DNA of 64,000 bases from Thermaerobacter marianensis. Lineage in GTDB: Bacteria > Bacillota > Sulfobacillia > DVGY01. The stretch covers positions 1 through 64,000 of the forward strand of contig DYGY01000006.1 of assembly GCA_020724425.1 (NCBI GenBank), read 5' to 3'. The stretch's first letter is position 1. Every line of letters starts with the position of its first letter. The translations under genes and the position numbers were made by a program. Positions 45,641 to 55,107 of this stretch are shown here, piece by piece. The notes under the pieces are model-generated. The model searched no databases and was not told the DNA's origin. It worked only from the letters and a program-made list of their open reading frames with translations.

Positions 45641-46009
45641 TTGGCACGTATTGCGGGTGTAGATTTACCACGTGACAAGAGGATTGAGCATGCCCTTCCA
45701 TATATCTATGGGATTGGAATCTCAACCTCCCGTGAGATATTGGCTAAGACAGGAATCAATCCTGATACTCGTGTTAAGAATTTAACTGAAGAAGAGATAA
45801 ATAAATTGCGCGAAGCAATAGACCGTGATTACCGGGTTGAAGGTGACCTTAGACGTGATGTTCAGCTTAACATTAAGCGTCTAATTGAAATTGGTAGTTA
45901 TCGCGGTTTAAGGCATCGTCGTGGTTTGCCTGTCCGTGGACAGAGAACAAAGACAAATGCTAGGACACGTAAGGGTCCAAAGAGGACCATCGCTAACAAG
46001 CGTAAATAG
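45641..46009 (+). CDS. rpsM: 30S ribosomal protein S13
   Basis: Head protein that contacts the P-site tRNA and forms an intersubunit bridge. [38 protein letters not shown] and [20 protein letters not shown] identify it. 122 aa. TTG 45641 with AAGGAGGTG upstream. First large gene of the alpha-operon segment. Confidence 0.97.
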   Translation: MARIAGVDLPRDKRIEHALPYIYGIGISTSREILAKTGINPDTRVKNLTEEEINKLREAIDRDYRVEGDLRRDVQLNIKRLIEIGSYRGLRHRRGLPVRGQRTKTNARTRKGPKRTIANKRK

Positions 46010-46036
46010 GTCATTTCAGGTAAAGGAGGGAGATAG

Positions 46037-46432
46037 ATGGCCAGGAATAGAAAGTCTGCACGTCCTCGTAAGAAGGAACGTAAGAATGTGGAACGAGGTA
46101 TTGCTCATATAACCTCGACATTTAATAACTCAACAATTACTATCACAGACATGCAGGGTAATACTCTCTCATGGGGTACTGCCGGTACCCAAGGGTTTAA
46201 GGGTTCTAAGAAGGGAACCCCATTTGCAGCAGGTCTAGCAGCTGAAACTGCAGCTAAAACTGCAATGGAGCATGGTCTACGTGAAGTTGAAGTATATGTT
46301 AAAGGTCCCGGATCTGGTAGAGAAGCCGCTATTAGATCACTACAGGGAGCTGGTCTGGAAGTTACCGTAATTAAGGATGTAACTCCAATTCCGCATAATG
46401 GCTGTCGTCCACCAAAGAGACGTAGAGTGTAG
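46037..46432 (+). CDS. rpsK: 30S ribosomal protein S11
   Basis: Platform protein. [40 protein letters not shown] and the C-terminal [15 protein letters not shown] are typical. 131 aa. AAGGAGGGAG precedes ATG 46037. Confidence 0.98.
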   Translation: MARNRKSARPRKKERKNVERGIAHITSTFNNSTITITDMQGNTLSWGTAGTQGFKGSKKGTPFAAGLAAETAAKTAMEHGLREVEVYVKGPGSGREAAIRSLQGAGLEVTVIKDVTPIPHNGCRPPKRRRV

Positions 46433-46455
46433 TTTAGAGGGGGTGAACCGTAAGG

Positions 46456-47082
46456 ATGGCTAGGTATTCAGGATCAGTATGTCGTTTATGTAGAAGAGAA
46501 GGAACAAAGTTATTCCTCAAAGGGGATAAGTGCTATACAGATAAGTGTCCTGTTGAAAGAAGAGCTTATGCTCCCGGTCAGCATGGTACTAGTCGTAGAA
46601 AGCCAACTGAGTATGGTATTCAGTTGCGTGAGAAACAAAAGGCCAGACGCATCTATGGTGTCTTAGAAGGTCAATTTAGACGTACTTTTGACAAGGCTTC
46701 GCGCTCTCAAGGAGTTACCGGTGAAGCTCTGCTGCAGTTATTAGAAAGTCGCCTAGATAATATTGTATTTAGAATGGGCTTTGCAGGTTCAAGAGCAGAG
46801 GCACGTCAACTAGTACGACATGGCCACTTTACAGTTAATGACAGGAAGGTTAATATTCCTTCTTATAGGGTTCGTACTGGAGATGTCATAACTGTAAAAG
46901 AGAAGAGCCGTAATGTTGCAAGGATCAAGGAGCTAGTTGAAAGCGCAGAAGGACGAACCATCCCAGAATGGCTCAGCGTCAATGCTCAGGACTTCTCAGG
47001 CCAAGTATTGCGTTTGCCAAACAGAGAAGAAATTGATATCGAGTTAGAAGAGCACTTGATTATTGAGCTTTACTCAAGGTAA
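46456..47082 (+). CDS. rpsD: 30S ribosomal protein S4
   Basis: Primary binder of the 5' domain and fidelity protein; in Bacillus it represses its own gene. The N-terminus has CRLCRR...CYTDKC, four cysteines that may bind zinc; [20 protein letters not shown] and the S4 domain ([20 protein letters not shown], about 98-117) follow. 208 aa. It sits inside the alpha-type cluster, between rpsK and rpoA. Confidence 0.97.
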   Translation: MARYSGSVCRLCRREGTKLFLKGDKCYTDKCPVERRAYAPGQHGTSRRKPTEYGIQLREKQKARRIYGVLEGQFRRTFDKASRSQGVTGEALLQLLESRLDNIVFRMGFAGSRAEARQLVRHGHFTVNDRKVNIPSYRVRTGDVITVKEKSRNVARIKELVESAEGRTIPEWLSVNAQDFSGQVLRLPNREEIDIELEEHLIIELYSR

Positions 47083-47135
47083 TTTGCTGTGATAATCGTC
47101 TAAGTGCAACACTTCCGAGGGAGGGTATAGCCTAA

Positions 47136-48083
47136 ATGATTGAAATCGAAAAGCCCACCATTGAGATGGTTGACTCATCTCCTGACGGGATGTACGGTAA
47201 GTTTGTGGTGGAGCCTCTAGAAAGAGGCTATGGAATTACCCTCGGTAATTCCTTGAGACGAATCTTGCTGTCTTCCTTACCTGGAGCAGCTGTAACATCG
47301 GTAAAGATAGATGGAGTCTTGCATGAGTTTTCCACCACTCCAGGTGTGGTTGAAGATACCGTCGATATTATTCTTAACCTTAAGAAATTAGCAATCAAAA
47401 TGCATACCGAGGAACCACAGGTATTGCGCATTCAGGCTGAGGGTGAAGGCCCAGTTACTGCTGGTGACATTATCACAGGCGCTGATGTGGAAATAATCAA
47501 TGAAGATCTCCATATCGCTACTCTGGATAGAGACGGTCGTTTAACCATGGAGTTAACGGTTGAAAGAGGCCGTGGGTATTCTCCTGCTGAGCGAAACAAG
47601 AAGCCTGATCAACCGATTGGAGTTATTCCTGTTGATTCCATCTTCACTCCTGTTAAGAGAGTAAATTTCAAAGTTGAAGATACTCGTGTTGGTAAGATCA
47701 CGGACTTTGATAAGCTAACCCTTGAAATCTGGACAAATGGAACTATTCGTCCAGAGGATGCTTCAAGCCTGGGTGCTAAGATCATGAGTGAACATCTTAA
47801 CCTCTTCATCGGATTAACAGAAGCAGCAGGTAATGTGGAGATTATGGTAGAGAAAGAGGAAGACAACCGTAACAAGTTGTTAGAGTTGAGTATTGAGGAA
47901 CTCGACCTCAGTGTCCGCTCATATAACTGTCTGAAGAGAGCAGGTCTCAATTCGGTTGGTGAGCTGATTGAGAAGACACCTGAGGAAATGATGAAAGTTC
48001 GTAATCTGGGTAGGAAATCATTAGAAGAGGTTGAAGCTAAGCTAATCGAAATTGGTTTGAGCCTAAGGACTCCTGAGGACTAA
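47136..48083 (+). CDS. rpoA: RNA polymerase alpha subunit
   Basis: Assembly platform of RNA polymerase. N-terminal domain with [20 protein letters not shown] (about 30-49); C-terminal domain (about 245-310) with [20 protein letters not shown] and [16 protein letters not shown], the helix-hairpin-helix that binds UP elements and activators. 315 aa. GAGGGAGGG precedes the ATG. Confidence 0.98.
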   Translation: MIEIEKPTIEMVDSSPDGMYGKFVVEPLERGYGITLGNSLRRILLSSLPGAAVTSVKIDGVLHEFSTTPGVVEDTVDIILNLKKLAIKMHTEEPQVLRIQAEGEGPVTAGDIITGADVEIINEDLHIATLDRDGRLTMELTVERGRGYSPAERNKKPDQPIGVIPVDSIFTPVKRVNFKVEDTRVGKITDFDKLTLEIWTNGTIRPEDASSLGAKIMSEHLNLFIGLTEAAGNVEIMVEKEEDNRNKLLELSIEELDLSVRSYNCLKRAGLNSVGELIEKTPEEMMKVRNLGRKSLEEVEAKLIEIGLSLRTPED

Positions 48084-48121
48084 TATATCCCAGGCATGTG
48101 AGGGTTGACGGAGGGATTATC

Positions 48122-48460
48122 ATGAAGCAAAGAAAGTTAGGCCTTCCTAGCGATCAACGGAGAGCCATGTTAAGAAACCTGGTTACTTCATTGTTGGCTG
48201 AAGGGCGTATAGAGACAACTGAAGCTAGAGCCAAGGAAGTACGTAGAGAAGCTGAAAAAATGGTCACTCTGGGTAAAAGAGATGATCTACATGCAAGAAG
48301 GCAAGCTCTAGCTTACTTAAATAGTGAAGATGTAGTTACCAAATTATTTGAGACTATCGCACCCAAGTACTCTGACCGTAATGGTGGATATACCAGAATC
48401 ATCAAGACACACCAACGTCGTGGGGATGCAGCTCAAATGGTGATTCTGGAGCTGGTGTAG
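48122..48460 (+). CDS. rplQ: 50S ribosomal protein L17
   Basis: Tunnel-exit region protein. [20 protein letters not shown] and [20 protein letters not shown] (about 27-46) are typical; ends [11 protein letters not shown]. 112 aa from ATG 48122 with GGAGGG upstream, as in homologues; the longer frame from 48098 lies before the ribosome-binding site. Last gene of the ribosomal supercluster. Confidence 0.97.
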   Translation: MKQRKLGLPSDQRRAMLRNLVTSLLAEGRIETTEARAKEVRREAEKMVTLGKRDDLHARRQALAYLNSEDVVTKLFETIAPKYSDRNGGYTRIIKTHQRRGDAAQMVILELV

Positions 48461-48553
48461 CATCTTTTCACTGCTGAGTCAGCACAACAGGGGCTCCCAG
48501 TAGAGGGGGCCTTCTTGATGTGTCTGTCAGGCTCCTTGAAGGGAGGATTAGGG

Positions 48554-49390
48554 ATGTACCCACTTATATCTGTTAGGGACGTTACCCACAGTTACAATAA
48601 AGGTGAAAATGATGAGGTCATGGCTCTTAAGAATATCTCTTTAGAGATTAGTGAGGGAGAATTCATTGCCATTGTGGGGGCAAATGGTTCAGGGAAATCC
48701 ACTCTGGCCAAACATCTTAATGCTCTATTGCTACCCACCAGTGGGTCTATCACCATCGCTGGTTATGACGTTGAGAAACCTGACAATGTCTGGGAGATAC
48801 GTAGCACGGTAGGTATGGTTTTTCAAAACCCAGACAATCAGATTGTTGCCACTACTATTGAAGAAGATGTTGCCTTTGGTCCTGAAAATCTCGGAGTTGA
48901 ACCTGAAGAAATTAATCGGCGAATAGATGAGGCCTTGCAAACCGTAAATATGGAGCAATATCGTAGACATGCTCCCCATCTACTATCTGGTGGTCAAAAA
49001 CAAAGAGTCGCGATTGCCGGGGTACTTGCAATGCGTCCCCGTTGTATTGTTTTTGATGAAGCTACCTCAATGCTTGATCCCGGTGGTAGAAAAGAAGTTA
49101 TGGAGACAGTTAAGCGTCTAAACAGGGATGAGCATATTACTATTGCCTATATTACTCACTTTATGGATGAGGCTGTTCAGGCAGACAGAGTAGTAGTTAT
49201 GGAAGATGGACGGATTGTGCTAGATGGTACTCCTAAAGAGGTCTTTGCTGATATTGAGAGAATCAGACAACTTGGTTTGGATGTTCCTCAAGCCACAGAT
49301 TTAGCAGTACGTCTGCATAAGAGAGGGTTAAATGTCAACCCAGATGTCCTAGATACTAAAGAGTTGGTGAACAAGCTATGCCAATTATAA
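48554..49390 (+). CDS. ecfA1: ECF transporter ATPase A1
   Basis: One of two ABC ATPases of the shared energy-coupling module for vitamin and metal uptake. Walker A GANGSGKST (about 40-48), Q-loop VGMVFQNPDNQIVA, signature LSGGQKQRVAIAGVLA, Walker B region CIVFDEATSMLDP. 278 aa from ATG 48554 with GGGAGG seven bases upstream. It overlaps ecfA2 by 13 bases. A G-rich hairpin lies between rplQ and it, so readthrough is possible. Confidence 0.96.
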   Translation: MYPLISVRDVTHSYNKGENDEVMALKNISLEISEGEFIAIVGANGSGKSTLAKHLNALLLPTSGSITIAGYDVEKPDNVWEIRSTVGMVFQNPDNQIVATTIEEDVAFGPENLGVEPEEINRRIDEALQTVNMEQYRRHAPHLLSGGQKQRVAIAGVLAMRPRCIVFDEATSMLDPGGRKEVMETVKRLNRDEHITIAYITHFMDEAVQADRVVVMEDGRIVLDGTPKEVFADIERIRQLGLDVPQATDLAVRLHKRGLNVNPDVLDTKELVNKLCQL

Positions 49391-50250
49391 TTGAAAGGTT
49401 AAGTCATACCTATCAGAAGGATACACCATTCCAGGTAGAGGCGTTACATGACATTAACCTGACCATACGGGATGGGGAGTTTATTGGTTTGATTGGACCT
49501 ACCGGTTCAGGTAAATCAACCCTAATTCAGCATTTAAATGGTCTTTTACGGGCTAGTAGTGGCAGAGTTGTTGTTGATGGGGAAGTAATTGGGGAAAATA
49601 AGCAAAGATTAAAGGACATCAGGCAAAAAGTTGGCTTGATTTTCCAATACCCAGAGCATCAGCTCTTTGAAGAGACTGTCTTTGCTGATATTGCTTTTGG
49701 TCCTAAGAATCTAGGCTTAGAGCCTGAAGAAATACAGCGCCGGGTTACAAATAGTATGAAAGTTGTTGGATTACCAACAGAATTAGCGGAACGGTCACCC
49801 TTTGAGTTAAGTGGTGGTCAGATGCGAAGAGTAGCTATTGCCGGTGTCTTAGCAATGGAACCAAGCATTCTCATTCTTGATGAGCCAACAGCCGGTTTGG
49901 ATCCTCGCGGCAGAGATGAAATTCTTGGTCAGATTGAGTTTTTGCATAAGAAACTGAATCTTACAACAATTTTGGTTTCTCACAGTATGGAGGACATAGC
50001 AAGACTAGTAGATAGACTTATAGTGATGCATAAAGGGACCGTGCTATTACAAGGCACTCCCCGTGAAGTCTTTGCCGAAGAGAAAATTCTTGAGGAGATT
50101 GGCCTAGCCGTCCCACAGGTTAAGACCATAATGACAAGTCTTAGAGATCAGGGTCTGGATGTCTCAACAGATGTTCTAAACTTAAATGAAGCAGAAAATG
50201 AAATAATGAAGTATTTCAAGAAGAGAACAGGGGGGACTAGTGATGCTTAA
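49378..50250 (+). CDS. ecfA2: ECF transporter ATPase A2
   Basis: Second ATPase of the ECF module. Walker A GPTGSGKST (about 40-48), VGLIFQYPEHQLFEETV, signature LSGGQMRRVAIAGVLA, Walker B ILILDEPTAGLDP. 290 aa. It overlaps both neighbours, which implies coupled translation and fixed stoichiometry. Substrate-binding (EcfS) subunits are not in the window. Confidence 0.96.
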   Translation: MPIIIERLSHTYQKDTPFQVEALHDINLTIRDGEFIGLIGPTGSGKSTLIQHLNGLLRASSGRVVVDGEVIGENKQRLKDIRQKVGLIFQYPEHQLFEETVFADIAFGPKNLGLEPEEIQRRVTNSMKVVGLPTELAERSPFELSGGQMRRVAIAGVLAMEPSILILDEPTAGLDPRGRDEILGQIEFLHKKLNLTTILVSHSMEDIARLVDRLIVMHKGTVLLQGTPREVFAEEKILEEIGLAVPQVKTIMTSLRDQGLDVSTDVLNLNEAENEIMKYFKKRTGGTSDA

Positions 50251-51031
50251 GAATATCACTCTTGGTCAATATCTCCCTGGAGACTCAGTTATTCATAGAT
50301 TAGATCCTAGAACCAAGATAGTTACTACCGGAATATTTATTATCGTCCTTTTTCTAATTAGCAGTTGGTGGGGATATCTGCTTTTTGCAGGTTTTTTGGG
50401 ATATATAATTTATGCATCTAAGATTTCTGTACGTTTTGTATTTGGAACGTTAAGACCATTATTAATAATTCTCTTGCTTACACTGATATTAAACATGTTT
50501 TTGACTCCAGGAGAGTTATTATATCAGTTAGGTCCACTTAAGGTAACTTATGAGGGTGTTGTTAGAGCGTTTCAAATGGCAATAAGATTAGTATTATTGA
50601 TCCTTGCTACAAATATGTTGACATTGACAACTAGTCCAATTGATCTAACCGATGGAATGGAGAGTTTGCTAAAACCCTTCAGCAAGATGGGTGTTCCAGC
50701 TCATGAGCTAGCGATGATGATGACCATCGCTTTAAGATTCATACCAACACTTCTAGAAGAGGCAGACAAGATTATGAAGGCTCAGATGGCTAGAGGCGCT
50801 GACTTTGAAACAGGCAATGTCATGCAGAGAGCTAAGGCTTTAGTGCCGATTCTCGTACCGTTGTTTGTCAGTGCTTTTCGCAGGGCTGATGACCTGGCAA
50901 TGGCTATGGAAGCAAGAGCATATAGAGGTGGGCAGGGAAGAACTCGATTCCGTCAGTTACAGTTAAGTCAGTTAGATTACGCTGCCTGGGGAATAGTGAC
51001 ACTAATCACTGTAGGCTTGATTGTACTGTAA
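50243..51031 (+). CDS. ecfT: ECF transporter transmembrane protein T
   Basis: Membrane scaffold that links the two ATPases to interchangeable S components. Several membrane helices (about 25-125 and the last 20 residues) and the two coupling motifs, seen as QMARGADF (about 182-189) and MEARAYRGG (about 225-233). 262 aa from ATG 50243; GTG 50240 is an alternative. It overlaps ecfA2 by eight bases. Confidence 0.95.
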   Translation: MLKNITLGQYLPGDSVIHRLDPRTKIVTTGIFIIVLFLISSWWGYLLFAGFLGYIIYASKISVRFVFGTLRPLLIILLLTLILNMFLTPGELLYQLGPLKVTYEGVVRAFQMAIRLVLLILATNMLTLTTSPIDLTDGMESLLKPFSKMGVPAHELAMMMTIALRFIPTLLEEADKIMKAQMARGADFETGNVMQRAKALVPILVPLFVSAFRRADDLAMAMEARAYRGGQGRTRFRQLQLSQLDYAAWGIVTLITVGLIVL

Positions 51032-51037
51032 GAAGGG

Positions 51038-51799
51038 GTGAGAGTTATTTCAGAGCGGAATATTAAACTCACCATTGCTTATGACGGTACAGCATATCAT
51101 GGTTGGCAAAGGCAGACTAATGCCATAAGTGTGCAAGAGGTTCTCGAAGAGGCTTTAAGCAGAATCTGCAAAGAGCCGATAACTATATATGGAGCAGGTA
51201 GGACAGACAGTGGAGTACATGCTTCCGGACAGGTAGCTAACTTCAAGACCACTGCTAGAATTCCAGTAGACAGGATACCCTATGCCATTAACAGCGTTAC
51301 TCCCAGGGATCTGGTTGTTCATAAAGCTGAAGAAGTTGACCAGTCCTTTCATGCCCGTTACAGCGCTAAAGGCAAGGTTTATGTCTACAGAATATATAAT
51401 GCGGAGTTTCCTTCGCCTTTCTGGAGAAATTTCGCACTACATTATCCACTTCATCTAGATGTATCCGCTATGAGAAAAGCTTGTGAATACTTGATTGGAA
51501 CTCATGATTTTAGTTCTTTTAGGGCGGCTGGAAGTGAAGTAAAGACCTCGGTTAGAACAGTCAAACGGCTTGAGATAACACACAAAGAGGAACTTATCAC
51601 TATCATAGCTGAAGCGGATGGCTTTCTCTATAACATGGTGCGCATCATAGTTGGAGCCTTGCTTGATGTGGGATCAGGCAAACTACAACCTGATGATGTA
51701 CAAAAGATCTTACTGGCAAAAGATCGTGGTATAGCTAGCCCAACCGCTCCTTCTCATGGATTAACTCTACTAAAGGTACATTATTCTGAAGTGGATTAA
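51038..51799 (+). CDS. truA: tRNA pseudouridine38-40 synthase
   Basis: Modifies uridines 38-40 in the anticodon stem of many tRNAs. Catalytic aspartate in GAGRTDSGVHA (about 52-62), RYSAKGKVYVYRIYN, and DFSSFRAAGSEVKTSVRTV. 253 aa. GTG 51038 is the only credible start in frame, but the AAGAAGG ribosome-binding sequence directly touches it, so initiation may depend on readthrough from ecfT, seven bases upstream. Standard order ecfT-truA-rplM. Confidence 0.94.
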   Translation: MRVISERNIKLTIAYDGTAYHGWQRQTNAISVQEVLEEALSRICKEPITIYGAGRTDSGVHASGQVANFKTTARIPVDRIPYAINSVTPRDLVVHKAEEVDQSFHARYSAKGKVYVYRIYNAEFPSPFWRNFALHYPLHLDVSAMRKACEYLIGTHDFSSFRAAGSEVKTSVRTVKRLEITHKEELITIIAEADGFLYNMVRIIVGALLDVGSGKLQPDDVQKILLAKDRGIASPTAPSHGLTLLKVHYSEVD

Positions 51800-51822
51800 G
51801 GTTAGTGGATGATAGCTTTTGC

Positions 51823-51851
51823 TTGACACCCTTAAGGGCTTAAGATAAAAT
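51823..51851 (+). promoter_or_regulatory. SigA-type promoter of rplM-rpsI with palindromic spacer
   Basis: TTGACA at 51823-51828 and TAAAAT at 51846-51851, 17-base spacer. The spacer begins with the 10-base palindrome CCCTTAAGGG (51829-51838). Confidence 0.87.
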
Positions 51852-51880
51852 GATTCTGTGTATTAAGGAGGTTAACAGGG

Positions 51881-52315
51881 ATGAAAACGACATATATGGC
51901 CAAGCCACATGAAGTCGAAAAAAAATGGTATGTTATTGATGCTACCGATATGCCTTTAGGTCGTTTGGCTAGTGAAGTAGCTAAAATTCTAAGAGGCAAG
52001 CATAAGCCAATCTATACTCCTCATGTAGATACTGGCGATTATGTTATTGTTATTAATGCAGACAAAGTAGTACTGACAGGGAAAAAGTTAGATAAGAAGA
52101 TGTACTATCGCCACAGTGGTTATCCTGGGGGACTAAAAGCCATGAACTATCGTGATTTTATGGCAAAGACACCTGACAGGGTTGTAGAAAAGGCGGTTAA
52201 GGGTATGTTACCTCATAATAGCCTTGGAAGAGCAATGGGTAGGAAGCTTAAGGTATATGCTGGTCCTAACCATCCACACGAGGCTCAAAAGCCTGAGATC
52301 TTAAAACTCTCATAG
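51881..52315 (+). CDS. rplM: 50S ribosomal protein L13
   Basis: Early assembly protein. [40 protein letters not shown] and [20 protein letters not shown] identify it. 144 aa. AAGGAGG precedes ATG 51881. Own strong promoter; only about 23 bases of leader, so no room for a structured L13 leader. Followed by rpsI. Confidence 0.97.
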   Translation: MKTTYMAKPHEVEKKWYVIDATDMPLGRLASEVAKILRGKHKPIYTPHVDTGDYVIVINADKVVLTGKKLDKKMYYRHSGYPGGLKAMNYRDFMAKTPDRVVEKAVKGMLPHNSLGRAMGRKLKVYAGPNHPHEAQKPEILKLS

Positions 52316-52359
52316 TTTTATATACTTTATAATTTTAAAGTACAGGAAGGAGGGTAAAG

Positions 52360-52752
52360 GTGTCCCAATTGCAATATTTAGGAACAGGAAGAAGAAAAAG
52401 AGCTGTTGCAAGGGTGCGCCTAGTACCTGGTACTGGCAATATTGTTGTTAATGGTCGTCCCTTTGATGAATATTTTCCACTCAAAACAATGCAAATCATT
52501 GTCAAACAACCATTAAACCTAACCAATCTGGCTGACAAATACGATGTTATTGCCAGGGTTAATGGTGGCGGTGTGTCTGGTCAGGCAGGTGCAGTGAGAC
52601 ACGGTATTTCTAGGTCACTTTTAAAAGCTGACGATTCATTGAGACCTGTATTGAAGAGAGCTGGTTTCTTAACTCGTGACCCACGTGTTAAGGAAAGAAA
52701 GAAATACGGACTTAAGAAAGCTCGTAAAGCACCTCAGTTCTCCAAACGTTAA
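52360..52752 (+). CDS. rpsI: 30S ribosomal protein S9
   Basis: Head protein whose C-terminal tail touches the P-site t[42 protein letters not shown], and the tail [14 protein letters not shown]. 130 aa. GTG 52360 has AAGGAGGG upstream. A strong terminator follows. Confidence 0.98.
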   Translation: MSQLQYLGTGRRKRAVARVRLVPGTGNIVVNGRPFDEYFPLKTMQIIVKQPLNLTNLADKYDVIARVNGGGVSGQAGAVRHGISRSLLKADDSLRPVLKRAGFLTRDPRVKERKKYGLKKARKAPQFSKR

Positions 52753-52760
52753 AGACAAGG

Positions 52761-52785
52761 GAGAGGGCAATGCCCTCTCTTTTTT
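52761..52785 (+). terminator. Rho-independent terminator after rpsI
   Basis: GAGAGGGC (52761-52768) pairs with GCCCTCTC (52772-52779), 3-base loop, followed by six T residues. Confidence 0.95.
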
Positions 52786-52837
52786 GGTTTATGGGAAAGA
52801 TAAAGTGCATATATTGATGGAGAAGGAGTGATGTGTT

Positions 52838-53569
52838 TTGAACACGCGAGTTGTGCAGGCCCTTCTCCTTTTTCTATTAATTCTTATCCTTCTTTACACG
52901 GGGATCCTCAAACCACTAATCAATATTGTCAGAACAGAGGTAATCCTTGCTAATGCCAGTTCATCTATCCAGGGTAAGTTAATAGTCATAGACCCGGGTC
53001 ATGGGGGGATGGATCCAGGAAGTGTAGGAAGTAAAGGTGTTCTTGAAAAAGATGTAGTTCTAGAGGTTGCGCTGCGTCTAGCAGAGTTGCTCGAAGATTC
53101 AGGAGCACATGTCATTCTAACTAGAGATAGTGATACTGACTTGAGTAATCTTAGTGAAGGTGGTTTCTCTACCCGCAAATTGGCCGACCTTACTAAACGG
53201 ATTGAGATCATCAACGCTTCAGGGGCAGATGTTGCGTTAACCATTCATGCTAATGCAACTCCATCTTCTCGTTGGTATGGTGGTCAGGTCTTCTATATTC
53301 AAGAACAGGAAGACTCAAAAAGACTCGCAGAAGCCATTCAGAGAGAATTAAAGGAGATTACAGGACAAACACATAGGGAGACAAATACTAACATTAATCA
53401 GAAGCTTTTGAAGGAGAGCGTCATCCCCATGGTAAATGTAGAGGTGGGCTTTCTCAGTAATCAAAGAGAGGAGGAACTCCTATCAAGTCCCTCCTATCAA
53501 AATAAATTAGCATGGGCTATTTTTGTGGGTCTTCTTAGATACTTTGCAGAAGAACCCTCAAATCACTAG
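52838..53569 (+). CDS. cwlD: CwlD, N-acetylmuramoyl-L-alanine amidase of spore cortex
   Basis: Zinc amidase of the Amidase_3 family that makes muramic-delta-lactam in spore cortex. One N-terminal membrane helix or signal anchor (about 7-28). Zinc motif IDPGHGGMDPGS (about 51-62), later Glu in VLEVALRLAELL, LTIHANA with the second histidine, and NVEVGFLSN with the catalytic Glu. 243 aa. TTG 52838 with AAGGAG ten bases upstream. Its stop overlaps that of the convergent accC in the palindrome CTAG (53566-53569); no terminator lies between. Confidence 0.93.
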   Translation: MNTRVVQALLLFLLILILLYTGILKPLINIVRTEVILANASSSIQGKLIVIDPGHGGMDPGSVGSKGVLEKDVVLEVALRLAELLEDSGAHVILTRDSDTDLSNLSEGGFSTRKLADLTKRIEIINASGADVALTIHANATPSSRWYGGQVFYIQEQEDSKRLAEAIQRELKEITGQTHRETNTNINQKLLKESVIPMVNVEVGFLSNQREEELLSSPSYQNKLAWAIFVGLLRYFAEEPSNH

Positions 53570-54912
53570 CTCTTTAAGATGTTATCTTCAAGGAACCGGG
53601 TATGGATATCACCATTCTGGAAAGACTCATTGGTAAGAATCTTTTGGTGTAGAGGAATTGTTGTCTGTACACCTTCTATTTTTGTCTCACTTAGGACTCT
53701 TTGCATGCGATTGATGGCCTCTTCACGATCCTTACCCCAAGTAACAATTTTGGCAACCAGCGAGTCATAATACGGCTTAATTTCTGAACCAGTCTGAATG
53801 CCAGAATCTACTCTAACACCGGAACCAAGACCAAATTCACACTTTGTAATCGTCCCAGGTGAAGGCATAAAGTTCTTTTCTGGGTCTTCAGCGTTAATTC
53901 TGCATTCAATTGCCCAACCATTAAACTTAATATCTTCCTGCTTATAGCTCAATGGTTGACCTGCAGCTATTCTAATCTGTTCTTTAACTATATCCACCCC
54001 AGTTATCATTTCTGTAGCTGGATGTTCAACCTGGATTCGAGTATTCATTTCAATGAAATAGAAGTTACCGTGTTTATCTACCAGGAATTCCACTGTACCT
54101 GCATTAGTATAGTTTACCGCTTTCGCTGCCTTTATAGCAGCTTGACTCATTTTATCCCGTAATTCAGGAGAAACCGCTGGGCTTAATGCTTCTTCAAGTA
54201 TCTTCTGTCTTCGACGTTGCAAGGATGATTCTCTCTCTCCTAAATGAATAACATTACCCTGTTTATCAGCAAGTACCTGAAACTCAATATGTCTTGGATT
54301 TTCTAAGAATTTCTCTAAATAGACTTCTGCATTACCAAAAATTGACTGAGCCTCTCTCTTTGCGGCAGCCAAGGCTTCTTTGAGTTCATCAGGTGTGTTT
54401 GCTATACGGATACCTCTACCACCACCACCTGCAGCCGCTTTAACAAGTACAGGGTACCCTATTTCTGAAGCTTTGCCTAAGGCTTGTTCTTCGTTGCTAA
54501 TGCTGCCTTCAGTACCGGGGATAACGGGTACCTCATTCTTAATCATAATTTCACGAGCCATTGATTTGTAGCCCATTCTTTCGATTGAGCTAGCATTTGG
54601 TCCTATAAACTCAATGCCCCATGTTTCACAGACAGCTGCAAAATGGGGGTTCTCAGATAGGAAGCCATAGCCTGGATGGATCGCATCTACACCTGCCTTA
54701 CCTGCGACCTCAATTATTGCTGGAACGTTTAGGTAGCTCTTTACTGCCTGAGCGGGACCTATGTAGTACGCTTCATCAGCTAGTTGTACATGTAAAGAGT
54801 CTTCATCGGCCTCAGAAAAAACAGCAACAGATGTAATTCCTAGTTCCTTAAGAGCTCTAATGATTCTTACAGCTATTTCACCTCTATTTGCAACTAATAC
54901 CTTATTGAACAT
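53566..54912 (-). CDS. accC: Biotin carboxylase (acetyl-CoA carboxylase AccC or pyruvate carboxylase subunit A type)
   Basis: ATP-dependent carboxylation of biotin on a partner carrier protein. N-terminal KVLVANRGEIAVRIIRALKE, ATP-grasp lid KAAAGGGGRGIRI, HIEFQVLADKQGNVIHLGER, and catalytic EMNTRIQVEHPATEMITG near residue 288-305. 448 aa, complete. No accB, accA or carboxyltransferase gene lies next to it, so the partner is unknown. The ATG has no strong ribosome-binding site of its own; a seven-codon reading frame with a strong one ends just upstream, in the same frame. Confidence 0.93.
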   Translation of the reverse strand: MFNKVLVANRGEIAVRIIRALKELGITSVAVFSEADEDSLHVQLADEAYYIGPAQAVKSYLNVPAIIEVAGKAGVDAIHPGYGFLSENPHFAAVCETWGIEFIGPNASSIERMGYKSMAREIMIKNEVPVIPGTEGSISNEEQALGKASEIGYPVLVKAAAGGGGRGIRIANTPDELKEALAAAKREAQSIFGNAEVYLEKFLENPRHIEFQVLADKQGNVIHLGERESSLQRRRQKILEEALSPAVSPELRDKMSQAAIKAAKAVNYTNAGTVEFLVDKHGNFYFIEMNTRIQVEHPATEMITGVDIVKEQIRIAAGQPLSYKQEDIKFNGWAIECRINAEDPEKNFMPSPGTITKCEFGLGSGVRVDSGIQTGSEIKPYYDSLVAKIVTWGKDREEAINRMQRVLSETKIEGVQTTIPLHQKILTNESFQNGDIHTRFLEDNILKS

Positions 54913-54915
54913 AAG

Positions 54916-54939
54916 TTAACCTGGTATATTACCAGGCAT
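54916..54939 (-). CDS. Candidate 7-codon leader peptide of accC
   Basis: On the - strand the best ribosome-binding site (GGAGGGGG, 54951-54944) is followed four bases later by ATG (54939), which reads MPGNIPG and then TAA (54918-54916). After one codon (CTT) comes the accC ATG in the same frame. The mini-ORF lies in a hairpin CCTGG...CCAGG. It may couple translation to accC. Seen in sequence; expression is unproven. Confidence 0.4.
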   Translation of the reverse strand: MPGNIPG

Positions 54940-55044
54940 TGCACCCCCTCCATACAAGTAAATACTTCGAAACTCATTCTCCAATTGACTTAAGAAATCC
55001 TGCCCTATTCGACACTCTTCGATTAAAACACCCATGAATATTTT

Positions 55045-55091
55045 GGCAGGAAATTTAGCGATTTAAGCGAACTCTATAAGTACATCCTGCC
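55045..55091 (+). promoter_or_regulatory. Inverted repeat next to the ribosome-binding site of the Memo-like gene
   Basis: GGCAGGA (55045-55051) and TCCTGCC (55085-55091) enclose 33 AT-rich bases including a repeated TTTAGCGA / TTTAAGCGA. The right arm touches GGAGGG (55092-55097), the ribosome-binding site of the first operon gene. No clear promoter was found in the 195-base gap between this operon and accC. Confidence 0.4.
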
Positions 55092-55107
55092 GGAGGGTGG
55101 TCATGGT

